Positions 38,347 to 47,156 of a DNA stretch of 64,000 nucleotides are shown in pieces. The DNA lies in NCBI RefSeq assembly GCF_016894385.1, contig NZ_CP069812.1, positions 1,922,001 through 1,986,000 on the forward strand. Reading direction: 5' to 3'. Position 1 is the stretch's first letter; each line of letters starts with the position of its first letter. The notes beneath the pieces were generated by a model. It was given only the letters and a program-made list of their open reading frames with translations, had not been told where the DNA came from and made no database searches. Made by a program: the position numbers and the translations under genes. This DNA comes from Cupriavidus oxalaticus. Lineage in GTDB: Bacteria; Pseudomonadota; Gammaproteobacteria; Burkholderiales; Burkholderiaceae.

Positions 38347-39162
38347 TCAGCCGGACACGCCGAGTGCTCCCTCCACGTTGCGCACCAGGCTGACCAGCCG
38401 CGGGCCGATGTCTTCCTCGACCTGCTTGCTCTGCGGGCTGAACACCGGCACCGACGCAGCAAAGATCCACGCCTCGCCATCGCGCCGCGCGCGCATCGGC
38501 ACGGCAATGGACTCCACCTCGCGATGCAGGTCGCGATGGCCGCGGCAGAAGCCGTGCTCCTGCAGGTCGCGTGCGGCATCGGCCAGGCGCTGCTGCAGCC
38601 AGTCGGCGCGCGCGGGATCGGCGGCGCGCAGCTGGGCGAGATACGCCTCGCGCTCGGACTCCGGCATCAGCAACAGGTAGCCGCGGCCCGAACCGGTACG
38701 CGAGATCGATACCCGGGTGCCGACCTCGGGCCGGAATACATGGCTGCCCACCCCTTGGGCGATCTCGACGTAGGTCATGGCGTGGCCGGTGCCGACGATC
38801 AGTTCGACCTGTCCGGCGATATGGTCGGCCAGCTCCTGCATGGCCGGCCGCGCCAGCTGGCGCACCGTCATCCGCGCCAGCGCGGGCGCGGCCAGGTTGA
38901 CCAGCCCGACCCCCGGCACATAGCGCGACAGGCGCTCCGAATAGCGCAGCAGGCCCAGCTCGCACAGGGTGTCGAGCAGGCGGAACAGCGTCGGCTTGGC
39001 CAGCCCGGTGCGCTCCATCAGCTCGCGGCTGCTCAGCTCCTGCACCGTCGGCGAGAAGCAGTTGAGGATCGAAACGCCCCGCGCCAGCGCGCTGACAAGG
39101 CGCGACTCGCCATCGGCATCGGCGGGCGGCGGGATCAGGGAGGCGTGTGCTTCATTCGTCAT
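38347..39162 (-). CDS. IclR-family transcription regulator
   Basis: A 271-residue IclR regulator. The winged helix (about 25-85) contains LSSRELMERTGLAKPTLFRLLDTLCELGLL. The effector domain (about 100-265) has VGSHVFRPEVGTRVSISRTGSGRGYLLL and SVPVFSPQSKQVEEDIGPRL. The start at 39162 follows GAAGG; an open frame to 39294 lacks a ribosome site. It is divergent from the thiolase operon and probably controls it via the repeated motifs between them. Confidence 0.92.
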   Translation of the reverse strand: MTNEAHASLIPPPADADGESRLVSALARGVSILNCFSPTVQELSSRELMERTGLAKPTLFRLLDTLCELGLLRYSERLSRYVPGVGLVNLAAPALARMTVRQLARPAMQELADHIAGQVELIVGTGHAMTYVEIAQGVGSHVFRPEVGTRVSISRTGSGRGYLLLMPESEREAYLAQLRAADPARADWLQQRLADAARDLQEHGFCRGHRDLHREVESIAVPMRARRDGEAWIFAASVPVFSPQSKQVEEDIGPRLVSLVRNVEGALGVSG

Positions 39163-39389
39163 AACCGGGCCTTCGTCTGGATTTTTTTGATACCAGCGTC
39201 TCAAAACCCGGATGTTGCCCTTCGTTGAATCCGAAGTCAAACGTGGGATTTTGAGTTTACATCGCGAATTTCCGACGCGAGAATCCCGATTCATCGTATT
39301 GGACGATCACTTTCTGAAACTGACGTCTCAATATCCCGACTCCACGCCTCATCCACGACTCGCAACCGCTCTGCATCAGGAGACACCCC
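39163..39389. promoter_or_regulatory. Divergent iclR/thiolase operator region with four related motifs
   Basis: The motif CTCAAAATCCC occurs in four variants: about 39198-39212, 39243-39255 (inverted), 39277-39289 and 39323-39339. An imperfect dyad TTTTGA-N10-TCAAAA covers 39185-39206 around the iclR promoter. Such repeats between divergent genes are typical IclR targets. Confidence 0.6.
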
Positions 39390-40568
39390 ATGCAACAAGC
39401 CGTCATCGTCGACGCCATCCGCAGCCCGATGGGCCGCTCCAAGCCGGGATCGGCCTTCACCGAGCTGCATGCCACCGAACTGCTGGCGCAGGTGCTCAAG
39501 GGCCTGGTCGAACGCAACCAGCTCGACCCCGGCCTGGTCGACGACGTCATCACCGGTTGCGTGACGCAGGCCGGCGAGCAGTCCGCCGGGCCGGGCCGCG
39601 TGGCCTGGCTGGCAGCGGGCTTCCCCGACCATGTTCCCGCCACCACCATCGACCGCAAGTGCGGCTCTAGCCAGCAGGCGGTGCACTTTGCCGCGCAGGG
39701 CATCATGGCCGGCGCCTATGACATCGTCATCGCCTGCGGCATCGAGTCGATGAGCCGCGTGCCGATGGGCTCGGCCCGCATCGGCCAGAACCCGTACGGC
39801 CCGTCGATGGAAGCGCGCTACGCGCCGGGGCTGGTGTCGCAGGGCGTTGCGGCGGAGCTGGTCGCGGCGAAGTATGAGCTGTCGCGCCAGGACATGGACA
39901 GCTACTCGGCCCGCTCGCACGAGCTGGCCGCCGCGGCGCGCGAAAGCGGCGCCTTCCGCCGCGAGATCCTGCCGATCAGCACACCCAACGGCGTGGTGGA
40001 GCATGACGAAACCATCCGCCCCGGCACGTCGGTGGAAAAGCTGGGGACGCTGCAGGCCTCGTTCCGCAACGACGAACTGAGCGAGCGCTTTCCGCAGATC
40101 GGCTGGAACGTCACCGCCGGCAATGCCTCGCAGATCAGTGACGGCGCCTCGGCCATGCTGCTGATGAGCGAAGCCATGGCGCAGCGCCTGGGCCTGAAGC
40201 CGCGCGCGCGCTTTGTCGCCTTCGACGTCTGCGGCGACGATCCGGTGATGATGCTGACCGCCCCGATCGCGGCCAGCCAGCGCGCCATCAGGAAGAGCGG
40301 CCTGGCGCTGGACCAGATCGACCACTACGAAATCAATGAAGCCTTCGCCTGCGTGCCGCTGGCCTGGCAGAAGGCGCTGGGCGCCGACCCGGCGCGCCTG
40401 AACCCGCGCGGCGGCGCGATCGCGCTGGGGCATCCGCTGGGTGCGTCGGGCGTGCGCCTGATGACCACCATGCTGCATGCGCTGGAAGACAGCGGCCAGC
40501 GCTACGGCCTGCAGTCGATGTGCGAGGCCGGCGGCATGGCCAACGCCACCATCATCGAGCGCCTGTAA
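39390..40568 (+). CDS. Acetyl-CoA C-acyltransferase (thiolase)
   Basis: A 392-residue thiolase. Active-site Cys in DRKCGSSQQA (near 92), His in NEAFACVPLAW and GGAIALGHPLGASG, and a second Cys in SMCEAGGMAN are all present. It cleaves 3-ketoacyl-CoA in beta-oxidation-type catabolism. AGGAGACACC precedes the ATG. First gene of a four-gene operon with SDR, hydratase and Bug receptor under IclR control. Confidence 0.92.
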   Translation: MQQAVIVDAIRSPMGRSKPGSAFTELHATELLAQVLKGLVERNQLDPGLVDDVITGCVTQAGEQSAGPGRVAWLAAGFPDHVPATTIDRKCGSSQQAVHFAAQGIMAGAYDIVIACGIESMSRVPMGSARIGQNPYGPSMEARYAPGLVSQGVAAELVAAKYELSRQDMDSYSARSHELAAAARESGAFRREILPISTPNGVVEHDETIRPGTSVEKLGTLQASFRNDELSERFPQIGWNVTAGNASQISDGASAMLLMSEAMAQRLGLKPRARFVAFDVCGDDPVMMLTAPIAASQRAIRKSGLALDQIDHYEINEAFACVPLAWQKALGADPARLNPRGGAIALGHPLGASGVRLMTTMLHALEDSGQRYGLQSMCEAGGMANATIIERL

Positions 40569-40597
40569 ACACCCGCATCCGCATCAACACCTGCGTC

Positions 40598-40617
40598 GTT
40601 CCCGCGAAGGCGGGAAC
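40598..40617. repeat. REP-like hairpin between thiolase and SDR genes
   Basis: GTTCCCGC-GAAG-GCGGGAAC is a perfect 8-bp stem with a 4-base loop. It belongs to the same dispersed class as 108-127 and may stabilise the upstream mRNA. Confidence 0.65.
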
Positions 40618-40644
40618 CCAGCGACTTTCTTCTAGGAGACACCC

Positions 40645-41409
40645 ATGAAACTCGAAAACATGTCCGCCGTCGTCACCGGCGGTGCTTCCGGCCTGGGCCT
40701 GGCCTGCACGCGCCGCCTGGTGGAGCGCGGCGTCGGCGTGGTCATCGCCGACCTGAACGAAGAGCGCGGCAACGCGGTGGTGGACGAGTTCGGCGGCAAG
40801 GTCCGCTTCGTCAAGGCCGACGTCACCGACACCGACCAGATGAACGCCGTCTACGACGCCGCCGAGGCCATCGCCCCGCTGCGCGCGCTGATCCACTGCG
40901 CCGGCCTGGGCGCGGCGGTGCGCGTGGTCGAGAAGGACGGCTCGCCGGGCTCGCTGGAAAAGTACGAGTCGGTGGTGCGCATCAACCTGATCGGCACCTT
41001 CAACGCGCTGCGCCTGGGCGCCGCGCGCATGGCCAAAAACGAAATGGTCGACGGCGAGCGCGGCGCCTGCGTGCTGACCGCCTCGGTGGCGGCCTACGAA
41101 GGCCAGATCGGCCAGATCCCGTACAGCTCGGCCAAGGCCGGCATCGTCGGCATGACGCTGGTGGCCGCGCGCGACCTGGCGCAGCGCGCCATCCGCGTGT
41201 GCACCATCGCCCCGGGGCTGTTCGACACGCCGCTGCTGGCGAAGCTGCCGGAGAACGTGCGCACCTCGCTGGGCGCCATGGTGCCGCACCCGGCGCGCCT
41301 GGGCGCACCGGACGAGTACGCCTCGACCGCGCTGCACATCCTGGAGAACCCGATGCTCAACGGCGAGACCATCCGCCTGGACGGCGCCATCCGCATGGCC
41401 CCGCGCTGA
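40645..41409 (+). CDS. SDR oxidoreductase (3-hydroxyacyl-CoA dehydrogenase type 2-like)
   Basis: A 254-residue short-chain dehydrogenase. Seen: TGGASGLG near 12, VIADLNE (Asp in strand 2, so NAD is likely), the VRINLIGTFNAL helix, catalytic TASVAAYEGQ and YSSAKAG. The order and length resemble 17-beta-HSD10/3-hydroxyacyl-CoA dehydrogenase type 2. It would oxidise the 3-hydroxyacyl-CoA feeding the adjacent thiolase. TAGGAGACACC precedes the start. Confidence 0.88.
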   Translation: MKLENMSAVVTGGASGLGLACTRRLVERGVGVVIADLNEERGNAVVDEFGGKVRFVKADVTDTDQMNAVYDAAEAIAPLRALIHCAGLGAAVRVVEKDGSPGSLEKYESVVRINLIGTFNALRLGAARMAKNEMVDGERGACVLTASVAAYEGQIGQIPYSSAKAGIVGMTLVAARDLAQRAIRVCTIAPGLFDTPLLAKLPENVRTSLGAMVPHPARLGAPDEYASTALHILENPMLNGETIRLDGAIRMAPR

Positions 41410-41465
41410 GCGCCATCGATCCACATCCAGCACTCCCCAATGGCCTTCTTGACCAGGACACCTGC

Positions 41466-42230
41466 ATGAGCGACACGCTGCAACTAGAGACCCGCGGCAA
41501 TACGCTGCTGATCACCATGAACCGGCCCCAGGCGCGCAACGCCATGGATTTCGAGACGGCGACCGCGCTGGCCGCTGCGATCGACCAGCTGGAAAGCCGT
41601 GACGACCTCGCCGTCGCCATCCTGACCGGCGCCGGCGGCACCTTCTGTTCCGGCATGGACCTGAAGGGCTTCCTGGAGGGCAAGCGCCCGAGCCTGCCCG
41701 GCCGTGGCTTCGGCGGGCTGACCGAGAAGCCGCCGCGCAAGGTGCTGATCGCCGCGGTGGAAGGCTATGCGCTGGCCGGCGGCTTCGAGCTGGCGCTGGC
41801 CTGCGACCTGATCGTCTCGTCGAAGGCGGCAAAGTTCGGCCTGCCGGAAGTCAAGCGCGGGCTGGTCGCCGGTGCCGGCGGCCTGATGCGCCTGCCGCGC
41901 CGCGTGCCGTACCACATCGCCATGGAATATGCGCTGACCGGCAATATGCTCGGTGCCGAGCAGGCGCATGCCTACGGCCTGATCAACCGCCTGACCGAAC
42001 CGGGCGAAGCGCTGCAGGGCGCGCTGGCGCTGGCCGACGAGATCGGCGCCAACGGCCCGCTGGCGGTGGCGGTCAGCAAGCAGATCGTGGCCGATTCGGC
42101 GGACTGGAGCAACGAGGAGATGTTCGAGCGCCAGCGCCCGCTGATGGCGCCGGTGTTCACCTCGGCCGATGCGCGCGAAGGCGCCGCGGCCTTTGCGGAA
42201 AAGCGCAAGCCGGTGTGGACCGGCAAGTAA
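41466..42230 (+). CDS. Enoyl-CoA hydratase (crotonase)
   Basis: A 254-residue crotonase-fold enzyme. Oxyanion-hole segments are AILTGAGGTFCSGMDLKGF and VEGYALAGGFELALACDLIV; the region FGLPEVKRGLVAGAGGLMRLPR has Glu at the first catalytic position. With the thiolase and SDR it forms a hydrate-oxidise-cleave series. No acyl-CoA dehydrogenase or CoA ligase is next to it, so these must come from elsewhere. Confidence 0.9.
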   Translation: MSDTLQLETRGNTLLITMNRPQARNAMDFETATALAAAIDQLESRDDLAVAILTGAGGTFCSGMDLKGFLEGKRPSLPGRGFGGLTEKPPRKVLIAAVEGYALAGGFELALACDLIVSSKAAKFGLPEVKRGLVAGAGGLMRLPRRVPYHIAMEYALTGNMLGAEQAHAYGLINRLTEPGEALQGALALADEIGANGPLAVAVSKQIVADSADWSNEEMFERQRPLMAPVFTSADAREGAAAFAEKRKPVWTGK

Positions 42231-42271
42231 TGCGCAGGCAAGCAATACCGTAGTCACGCTTTTTCGCCTGG

Positions 42272-42296
42272 ACGGCCGGCCGCAAGCCGGCCGTTT
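42272..42296 (+). terminator. Hairpin after the hydratase gene
   Basis: ACGGCCGGC-CGCAA-GCCGGCCGT followed by TT. The stem is strong but the T-run is very short. Probably partial termination or mRNA end protection before the Bug gene. Confidence 0.4.
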
Positions 42297-42340
42297 GCAC
42301 ATGGCACCGCAGCCCAGACATCACAACATGGAGGAGACCC

Positions 42341-43378
42341 ATGAACACCAAGCTGCCGCAATCGCTGTGCCCTTCCTTTTCCCTTTCCCTTTCCCCTTCC
42401 CTTTCCCGTCCCCTTTCCCTTTGCGCCAGCCTGCTGGCCGTCACCGCCGCCACGCTGCCGACAGCCGCGCACGCCGCCCCCGCCTGGCCCGACAAGCCGA
42501 TCACCATCATCGTCCCCGGCGCGCCCGGCGGCACCACCGACATCCCGACCCGCCTGGTCGCGCAGAAGCTGTCGGCCATCCTCGGCCAGCCCGTGGTGGT
42601 CGACAACAAGCCCGGCAGCGGCGGCATCATCGGCACACAGGCTTTGCTGCGCGCGGCACCTGACGGCTACACGCTGGTGGTCGGCAACACCGGCTCGCAT
42701 GCCATCAACTACAGCGCCTACAAGCAGCTGGCCTATCAGCCGCAGGACTTCATGCCGCTGACCGACATGATTTCCTTCCCCAACGTGCTGGTGGTCAATG
42801 CGCAGGCGCCGGTGCGCAGCGTGGCCGAGCTGGTCGCGCAGCTGAAGCAGTCGCCGGGCAAGTATTCGTATGCCTCGGCGGGCATCGGCCAGACCACGCA
42901 CCTGACCGCCGAGCTGTTCCGGCTGCGCACCGCCACCGAGGTGCTGCACGTGCCCTACAAGGGCTCGACGCCGGCCACCACCTCGGTGCTTGCCGGCGAA
43001 ACCACCTTCATGTTCGACAACCTGACGCAGGCGCTGCCGCACATCCGCGCCGGCAAGCTGCGAGCGCTGGCGGTGACCAGCGCCGAGCGGCTGCCGTCGC
43101 TGCCGGACGTGCCGACCATGGAGCAGGCCGGCGTGAAGGATTTCGTGGTGATGGGCTGGCTCGGCGTGTTCGCGTCCGCGAAGACGCCGCCCGCCGTCGC
43201 CGCCATCCTGCAGGACGCCCTGTCCCGGGCCATGCGCGATCCCGACGTGGTGGCGAAATTCCGCGACATGGGCGGCATCCCCGGCGGCGAACCTCAGCCC
43301 CGCTTCGCCGCGCTGGTCAACGGCGACATCAGGCGCTGGGGCGACACCATCCGCGCATCCAGGGTCAGCCTGGACTAG
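42341..43378 (+). CDS. Bug-family tripartite tricarboxylate receptor
   Basis: A 345-residue periplasmic receptor. The export signal (about 1-45) is odd: its h-region reads as repeats of Ser-Phe/Leu-Ser-Leu, coded by CCCTTT-like hexamers. The mature part starts APAWPDKPITIIVPGAPGG and has VVVDNKPGSGG and LHVPYKGSTP. The likely ligand is the carboxylate degraded by the three enzymes encoded upstream. No transporter membrane subunits are nearby. A GC hairpin (43388-43418) follows the gene. Confidence 0.9.
   Translation: MNTKLPQSLCPSFSLSLSPSLSRPLSLCASLLAVTAATLPTAAHAAPAWPDKPITIIVPGAPGGTTDIPTRLVAQKLSAILGQPVVVDNKPGSGGIIGTQALLRAAPDGYTLVVGNTGSHAINYSAYKQLAYQPQDFMPLTDMISFPNVLVVNAQAPVRSVAELVAQLKQSPGKYSYASAGIGQTTHLTAELFRLRTATEVLHVPYKGSTPATTSVLAGETTFMFDNLTQALPHIRAGKLRALAVTSAERLPSLPDVPTMEQAGVKDFVVMGWLGVFASAKTPPAVAAILQDALSRAMRDPDVVAKFRDMGGIPGGEPQPRFAALVNGDIRRWGDTIRASRVSLD
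42369..42422 (+). repeat. CCCTTT-type hexamer repeat in the signal-peptide codons
   Basis: About eight imperfect CCCTTT or CCCCTTCC-type hexamers in frame. They code alternating Ser, Leu, Phe and Pro in the signal h-region. Hexamer changes alter the signal length by two residues without shifting frame. Confidence 0.7.
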
Positions 43379-43387
43379 CGCGGCGCC

Positions 43388-43418
43388 GGGCCGCCTTCGG
43401 CAAAGCGGAAGGCGGCCC
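43388..43418 (+). terminator. Hairpin after the Bug receptor gene
   Basis: An 11-bp perfect stem (GGGCCGCCTTC / GAAGGCGGCCC) around a 9-base loop, without a clear T-run. It ends the IclR-controlled operon just before a promoter for the MFS gene. Confidence 0.5.
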
Positions 43419-43432
43419 GGCCCAAAGCCAAA

Positions 43433-43461
43433 TTGACACGGTACAGGCTGCCGCTTACTCT
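43433..43461 (+). promoter_or_regulatory. Sigma-70-type promoter for the MFS gene
   Basis: TTGACA at 43433-43438, a 17-base spacer, then TACTCT at 43456-43461. Spacing is optimal and the -35 is perfect. It lies about 94 bases before the MFS start. Confidence 0.65.
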
Positions 43462-43554
43462 CGGCCTACCCTGCGGTATATTCAGCGCATGCTTAACATG
43501 CCAGGCGCCGCCGCGGGCACATAACGACAACGACAATCCCGCGAGACGACCACC

Positions 43555-44799
43555 GTGCCTGCCCCCACCACGCCTTCCCGCCTGGACAGCCTCCGTCCGG
43601 CCCTGCCGATCCTGCTTGGCGCCTCCGTGATGCTCAGCCTGGCCATGGGCCTGCGCCAGAGCCTGGGCATCTTCATGCCGCCGCTGACGCGGGACATCGG
43701 CATCTCGGTCTCCGACTTCACCGTGGCCATCGCCGTGCAGAACCTCGCCTGGGGCCTGCTGCAGCCGCTGGCGGGCGCATGGGCCACGCGGATCGGCTTC
43801 CGGCCGCTGATGCTGGCCGGCTCGCTGTCGTATGTGGCCGGGCTGGTGCTGCTGGCGACCGCGCAAGGCATGATCGGCGTCACGCTGGGCGCGGGGGTGG
43901 CGATCGGCGCTTCGATGGCCTGCACCGGCAGCGCGCTGGCGATGGCGGTGGCGGCACGGCCAGTGCCGGCGGCGCTGCGCAGCACGGTGCTGGGGCTGGT
44001 GTCGGGGGCCGGCTCGCTCGGGGCGCTGCTGGCGGCGCCGATCGGGCAGATGGTGACGCAGACCTACGGCTGGCGCGCCGGGCTGGCCGCGTTCGTGCTG
44101 CTGGCGCTGGTGATGCTGCCGGCGGCCTGGATGGCGGGGCGCGTGGACAAGCTGCCGTTGCCCGCATTCGTCGGCGCCGACCAGAGCAATGCGCGGCAGG
44201 CGCTGGGCACGGCGCTGCGGCACGCGCCGTTCATCGTCATGGCGCTGGCGTATTTCGTCTGCGGCATGCAGCTGGTCTTCCTGACCACGCACCTGCCGTC
44301 GTACCTGGATGTCTGCGGCATGGACCCGATGCTCAGCGCGCAGGCGCTGGGCGTGATCGGCGGCTTCAACGTGCTCGGCAGCATCTTCTTCGGCTGGGCC
44401 GGCGGGCGCTTCAACAAGCTGATGCTGCTGGGCGGCATCTATACCGTGCGCTCGCTGGCGCTGACCTGGTATTTCTCGTCCGCGCCCACGCCGGGCAGCA
44501 CGCTGGTGTTCGCTGCGGTGATGGGCTTCCTGTGGCTGGGCGTGGCGCCGCTGGTTTCGGGCTGGATCGCCGAGACCTTCGGCCTGCGCTGGCAGGCGAT
44601 GCTGGGCGGCGTGGCCTTCTTCAGCCACCAGATCGGCAGCTTTACCGGCGCCTTCGGCGGCGGGATGGTCTATGACGCGCTGGGGTCGTACACCGTAGCC
44701 TGGCAGGCGGGCGTGGCAATGGGGCTGGCGGCCGGGCTCGCGCAGATCGCGTTTGCGGTGGCGACGCAGCGCCGGCCACCGCTGATGGCAACGTCCTGA
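43555..44799 (+). CDS. MFS transporter
   Basis: A 414-residue, about 12-helix major facilitator. Seen: the first helix [33 protein letters not shown], the loop 2-3 region [14 protein letters not shown], and a C-terminal half starting [19 protein letters not shown]. The pattern resembles the oxalate/formate or monocarboxylate branch; substrate unknown. Start is GTG at 43555. A perfect terminator follows the stop. Confidence 0.87.
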   Translation: MPAPTTPSRLDSLRPALPILLGASVMLSLAMGLRQSLGIFMPPLTRDIGISVSDFTVAIAVQNLAWGLLQPLAGAWATRIGFRPLMLAGSLSYVAGLVLLATAQGMIGVTLGAGVAIGASMACTGSALAMAVAARPVPAALRSTVLGLVSGAGSLGALLAAPIGQMVTQTYGWRAGLAAFVLLALVMLPAAWMAGRVDKLPLPAFVGADQSNARQALGTALRHAPFIVMALAYFVCGMQLVFLTTHLPSYLDVCGMDPMLSAQALGVIGGFNVLGSIFFGWAGGRFNKLMLLGGIYTVRSLALTWYFSSAPTPGSTLVFAAVMGFLWLGVAPLVSGWIAETFGLRWQAMLGGVAFFSHQIGSFTGAFGGGMVYDALGSYTVAWQAGVAMGLAAGLAQIAFAVATQRRPPLMATS

Positions 44800-44823
44800 C
44801 GGCGCCGCGCCATGTCAGAATCG

Positions 44824-44849
44824 GGGGTTCCGCATGGAACCCCTTTTTT
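44824..44849 (+). terminator. Intrinsic terminator after the MFS gene
   Basis: GGGGTTCC-GCAT-GGAACCCC followed by six T. A textbook rho-independent terminator. Confidence 0.92.
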
Positions 44850-44870
44850 CATTTCCGCTTCTTCCATACC

Positions 44871-45203
44871 TTGGACCTGCTTCGCATCGCCCTGCTCTTC
44901 GCCGTGACCGCCGTTGCCGAAATCGTCGGCTGCTACCTTCCCTGGCTGGTGCTGCGCCAGGGCAAGAGCGCGCTGTTGCTGCTGCCCGCCGCCGTCTCGC
45001 TGGGCCTGTTCGCCTGGCTGCTGACGCTGCATCCCGCCGCCGCGGGGCGCACCTACGCCGCTTATGGCGGCATGTATATTGCCGTGGCGCTGCTGTGGCT
45101 GCGCTTCGTCGATGGCCTGGCGCTGACGCGCTGGGACGTGGCCGGCGCCACCATTGCGCTGGCCGGCATGGCCGTGATCGCGCTGCAGCCGGCGGCGCGC
45201 TGA
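44871..45203 (+). CDS. ynfA: YnfA family (UPF0060) inner-membrane protein
   Basis: A 110-residue protein with four transmembrane helices. [29 protein letters not shown] and [16 protein letters not shown] are the family signature. YnfA is a small drug-resistance-type exporter of unsettled substrate. Translation appears to begin at TTG (44871); no ATG or clear ribosome site is available in frame, and the family start agrees. It follows the terminator by 21 bases. Confidence 0.88.
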   Translation: MDLLRIALLFAVTAVAEIVGCYLPWLVLRQGKSALLLLPAAVSLGLFAWLLTLHPAAAGRTYAAYGGMYIAVALLWLRFVDGLALTRWDVAGATIALAGMAVIALQPAAR

Positions 45204-45224
45204 TGTTGCGCTGATGCCGCGCGG

Positions 45225-46391
45225 TCAGTGCCAGGCGCTGCCGACCTGGATGTAGAACGCGTTCTGCCCCTTGCTGTGGGCCACGTCGATGCCCATCGAC
45301 AGGCCCAGCTTGCGCGCGATCATGTAGCGAAAGCCCGCCCCCACGCTATACACGTTGGCCGCATCGGAAAAATCATGCCAGCGCCCGTATGCCTTGCCCG
45401 CGCCGGTGAAGCCCAGCACCGCCCAGCGCGGCGTGACGTCCCAGCGCAGCTCCACTTCCGCCATCACCGCGTTGCGGTCCTGGTAGCGCCCCTTCTGCAC
45501 GCCGCGCAGGTCGATATAGGGCTGGGCGTAGAACGGCACATCGCCGCTGGAAAAGCGCGTATCGCCCCGCAGCCCCAGGATCAGCGTGCGCGCCAGCGGC
45601 AGCCAGGTAAAGGCGCGCGCGTTGTACATGTCGAAGGATTGCGTACTGCCGAAGCCGCTGCGCGCGAACTGGGCTTCCAGCTCGGCGTAGATGCCGCGGT
45701 TCGGGTAGAAGATGTTGTCGCGCGAGTCGTAGTCGATCACCAGCCCGGCCTTGCCGATGCGCTGGTCGTGCTCCACGCTGCCCAGCTCGGCGGCATTGCC
45801 GAACTTGAAATTGGTCCGGGAATCGAAATACACGTAGCGCGGGCCGATGTACCAGCGCGTATCGGCAACCCGGACCAGCAACTGCTGCACCAGGAAAAAG
45901 CCCTGCAACTGGTAGGCGCGTGGCTGGTTCTGGATCCCGTAGTAGTCCAGGTTGGCATTGACCTTGGCGACCGCGCCCAGGTAGCGGTAGCGATCGCCGC
46001 CCCAGGTGTGGAAATGCGCCAGCCCCGCGCCCCAGGTGCCGTTCTCCGTATAGGCGCCGCCGACGCCGGTGATATTGGGCGGGGCAGGCCCCCTGCCGCC
46101 TGCGCGGGCGGCGGCATCGGCCATCGACTCCGACAGGAACATCAGGCCAAGCCCGGCGCCGTAGCCCACGGCGGGCTCGGTGATGATGGTCGGCACCGGC
46201 AGCGCGCCCTTGTGGTTGAGCATGAAGTCGCTCATGTCGAGCTTGCCGTCCTCCGGATCGAAGAACGACAATTTTTTGGGGGCGGCGGCCTCGGGCGCGG
46301 GTTCGGACTGTGCGAGTGCCGCCGGGCACCATGCCAGAACCATCGCGGCGATGACGCCGGCACAGGTAGTCCTTGCGCTGGGGCCTGCCAT
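45225..46391 (-). CDS. Outer-membrane surface antigen (BamA/Omp85-like barrel)
   Basis: A 388-residue secreted barrel protein. An export signal (about 1-28, ending LAQS) is followed by a short periplasmic part and a C-terminal beta barrel. Seen: PTIITEPAVGYGAGLGLMF, alternating strands with YYGIQNQ, IDYDSRDNIFYPNRGIYAELEA (the Omp85 family motif region) and a final strand ending QVGSAWH. It lacks POTRA domains and is shorter than BamA; such bacterial surface antigens are of unknown role. No strong ribosome site was found. Confidence 0.82.
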   Translation of the reverse strand: MAGPSARTTCAGVIAAMVLAWCPAALAQSEPAPEAAAPKKLSFFDPEDGKLDMSDFMLNHKGALPVPTIITEPAVGYGAGLGLMFLSESMADAAARAGGRGPAPPNITGVGGAYTENGTWGAGLAHFHTWGGDRYRYLGAVAKVNANLDYYGIQNQPRAYQLQGFFLVQQLLVRVADTRWYIGPRYVYFDSRTNFKFGNAAELGSVEHDQRIGKAGLVIDYDSRDNIFYPNRGIYAELEAQFARSGFGSTQSFDMYNARAFTWLPLARTLILGLRGDTRFSSGDVPFYAQPYIDLRGVQKGRYQDRNAVMAEVELRWDVTPRWAVLGFTGAGKAYGRWHDFSDAANVYSVGAGFRYMIARKLGLSMGIDVAHSKGQNAFYIQVGSAWH

Positions 46392-46654
46392 CAGTGCGCC
46401 GCCGCGACGGCGAACAGGAAGTAGTGAACTTGCATGGCTTCGGTCAGTGGGTGCGATGGATGCCGGCCCGCTGCCCGGCCGTACCGGCCAAACAAATTTA
46501 GCGGCATCGGCGCATCGATGGCGAGCGCCGCGTCATGAAGATTTTTTGGTGGCGTATTAAGCAGATTGCCCATCGGCGCATCAAGGGGAACTGGGTGATG
46601 ATGCTCGACCGGGTAATCGTCGCGCTGTGTCCCCTGCAGGAGTTGCGATCCCAA
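46391..46654 (-). CDS. Doubtful small frame upstream of the outer-membrane protein gene
   Basis: An 87-residue frame whose stop overlaps the next start as TGATG. The sequence (VEHHHPVPLDAPMG; NLLNTPPKNLHDAAL) has no family I recognise and no ribosome site. Kept because the end overlap is suggestive of coupling, but it could be chance. Confidence 0.25.
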   Translation of the reverse strand: MGSQLLQGTQRDDYPVEHHHPVPLDAPMGNLLNTPPKNLHDAALAIDAPMPLNLFGRYGRAAGRHPSHPLTEAMQVHYFLFAVAAAH

Positions 46655-46827
46655 GAAGAGGATCCGCTATGAAGCAAGCTCTCTACTTGCGTCGCCACGC
46701 TTTCGGGACGCTCGGATGCGCCAACACCGACGCTATGCCCCATTGCTCGGTTTTCGCGAGCAAAATGTGCCGCATGATGACTAGGATTTATCCGAAAATA
46801 CTTCTCGATCGGCAAATGTTGCACTAA
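46392..46827. other. Low-GC intergenic region
   Basis: Apart from the doubtful reverse frame at 46391-46654, no gene is supported. A short plus-strand frame (46627-46827) has no ribosome site or recognisable features. The base composition is visibly poorer in GC than the flanks. Confidence 0.4.
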
Positions 46828-47148
46828 TTGACACTTGAAAAGCACCTTCTGCGGATAACATGCCTTCGCTCCGCAGAAGGTGCTTTGTGCGTATCACGGG
46901 TGCCCTGCGGTAATCCCCTTCCACTTGCTTCGGAAGAATTCTTAGCCTTCCTGGTCGGCGTACCAAGTTGGCCGTTCCTTGTCGTGTTGTTCGCTGTGAA
47001 TGTTGGCATTCTGCTCCTGGATGACACCGCCACCCTCAAGTGGACCAAACGCTGTGGTTTCAGCAAGGCGTCGACCAGCGAGAAGTACAGCAGCCTGGAC
47101 GCGGAATCCTTTGAGTTCGTGCAACTGGGTCTCCAGGACTCGAAGTAA
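46828..47148 (+). CDS. Possible small membrane protein or gene remnant
   Basis: A 106-residue frame opening at TTG inside the inverted repeat, so its start is unsure. One clear transmembrane stretch (FLVVLFAVNVGILLL) is followed by a polar tail ending GLQDSK. The stop is 8 bases before the DUF6708-like gene, with its ribosome site in between. It could be a truncated partner of that gene. Confidence 0.4.
   Translation: MTLEKHLLRITCLRSAEGALCVSRVPCGNPLPLASEEFLAFLVGVPSWPFLVVLFAVNVGILLLDDTATLKWTKRCGFSKASTSEKYSSLDAESFEFVQLGLQDSK
46839..46886. repeat. 17-bp perfect inverted repeat, 14-base spacer
   Basis: AAAGCACCTTCTGCGGA at 46839-46855 is repeated inverted at 46870-46886. It could be a strong hairpin or two facing ends of a lost mobile element. 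It marks the left side of the low-GC island. Confidence 0.85.
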
Positions 47149-47156
47149 GGGGGGCG

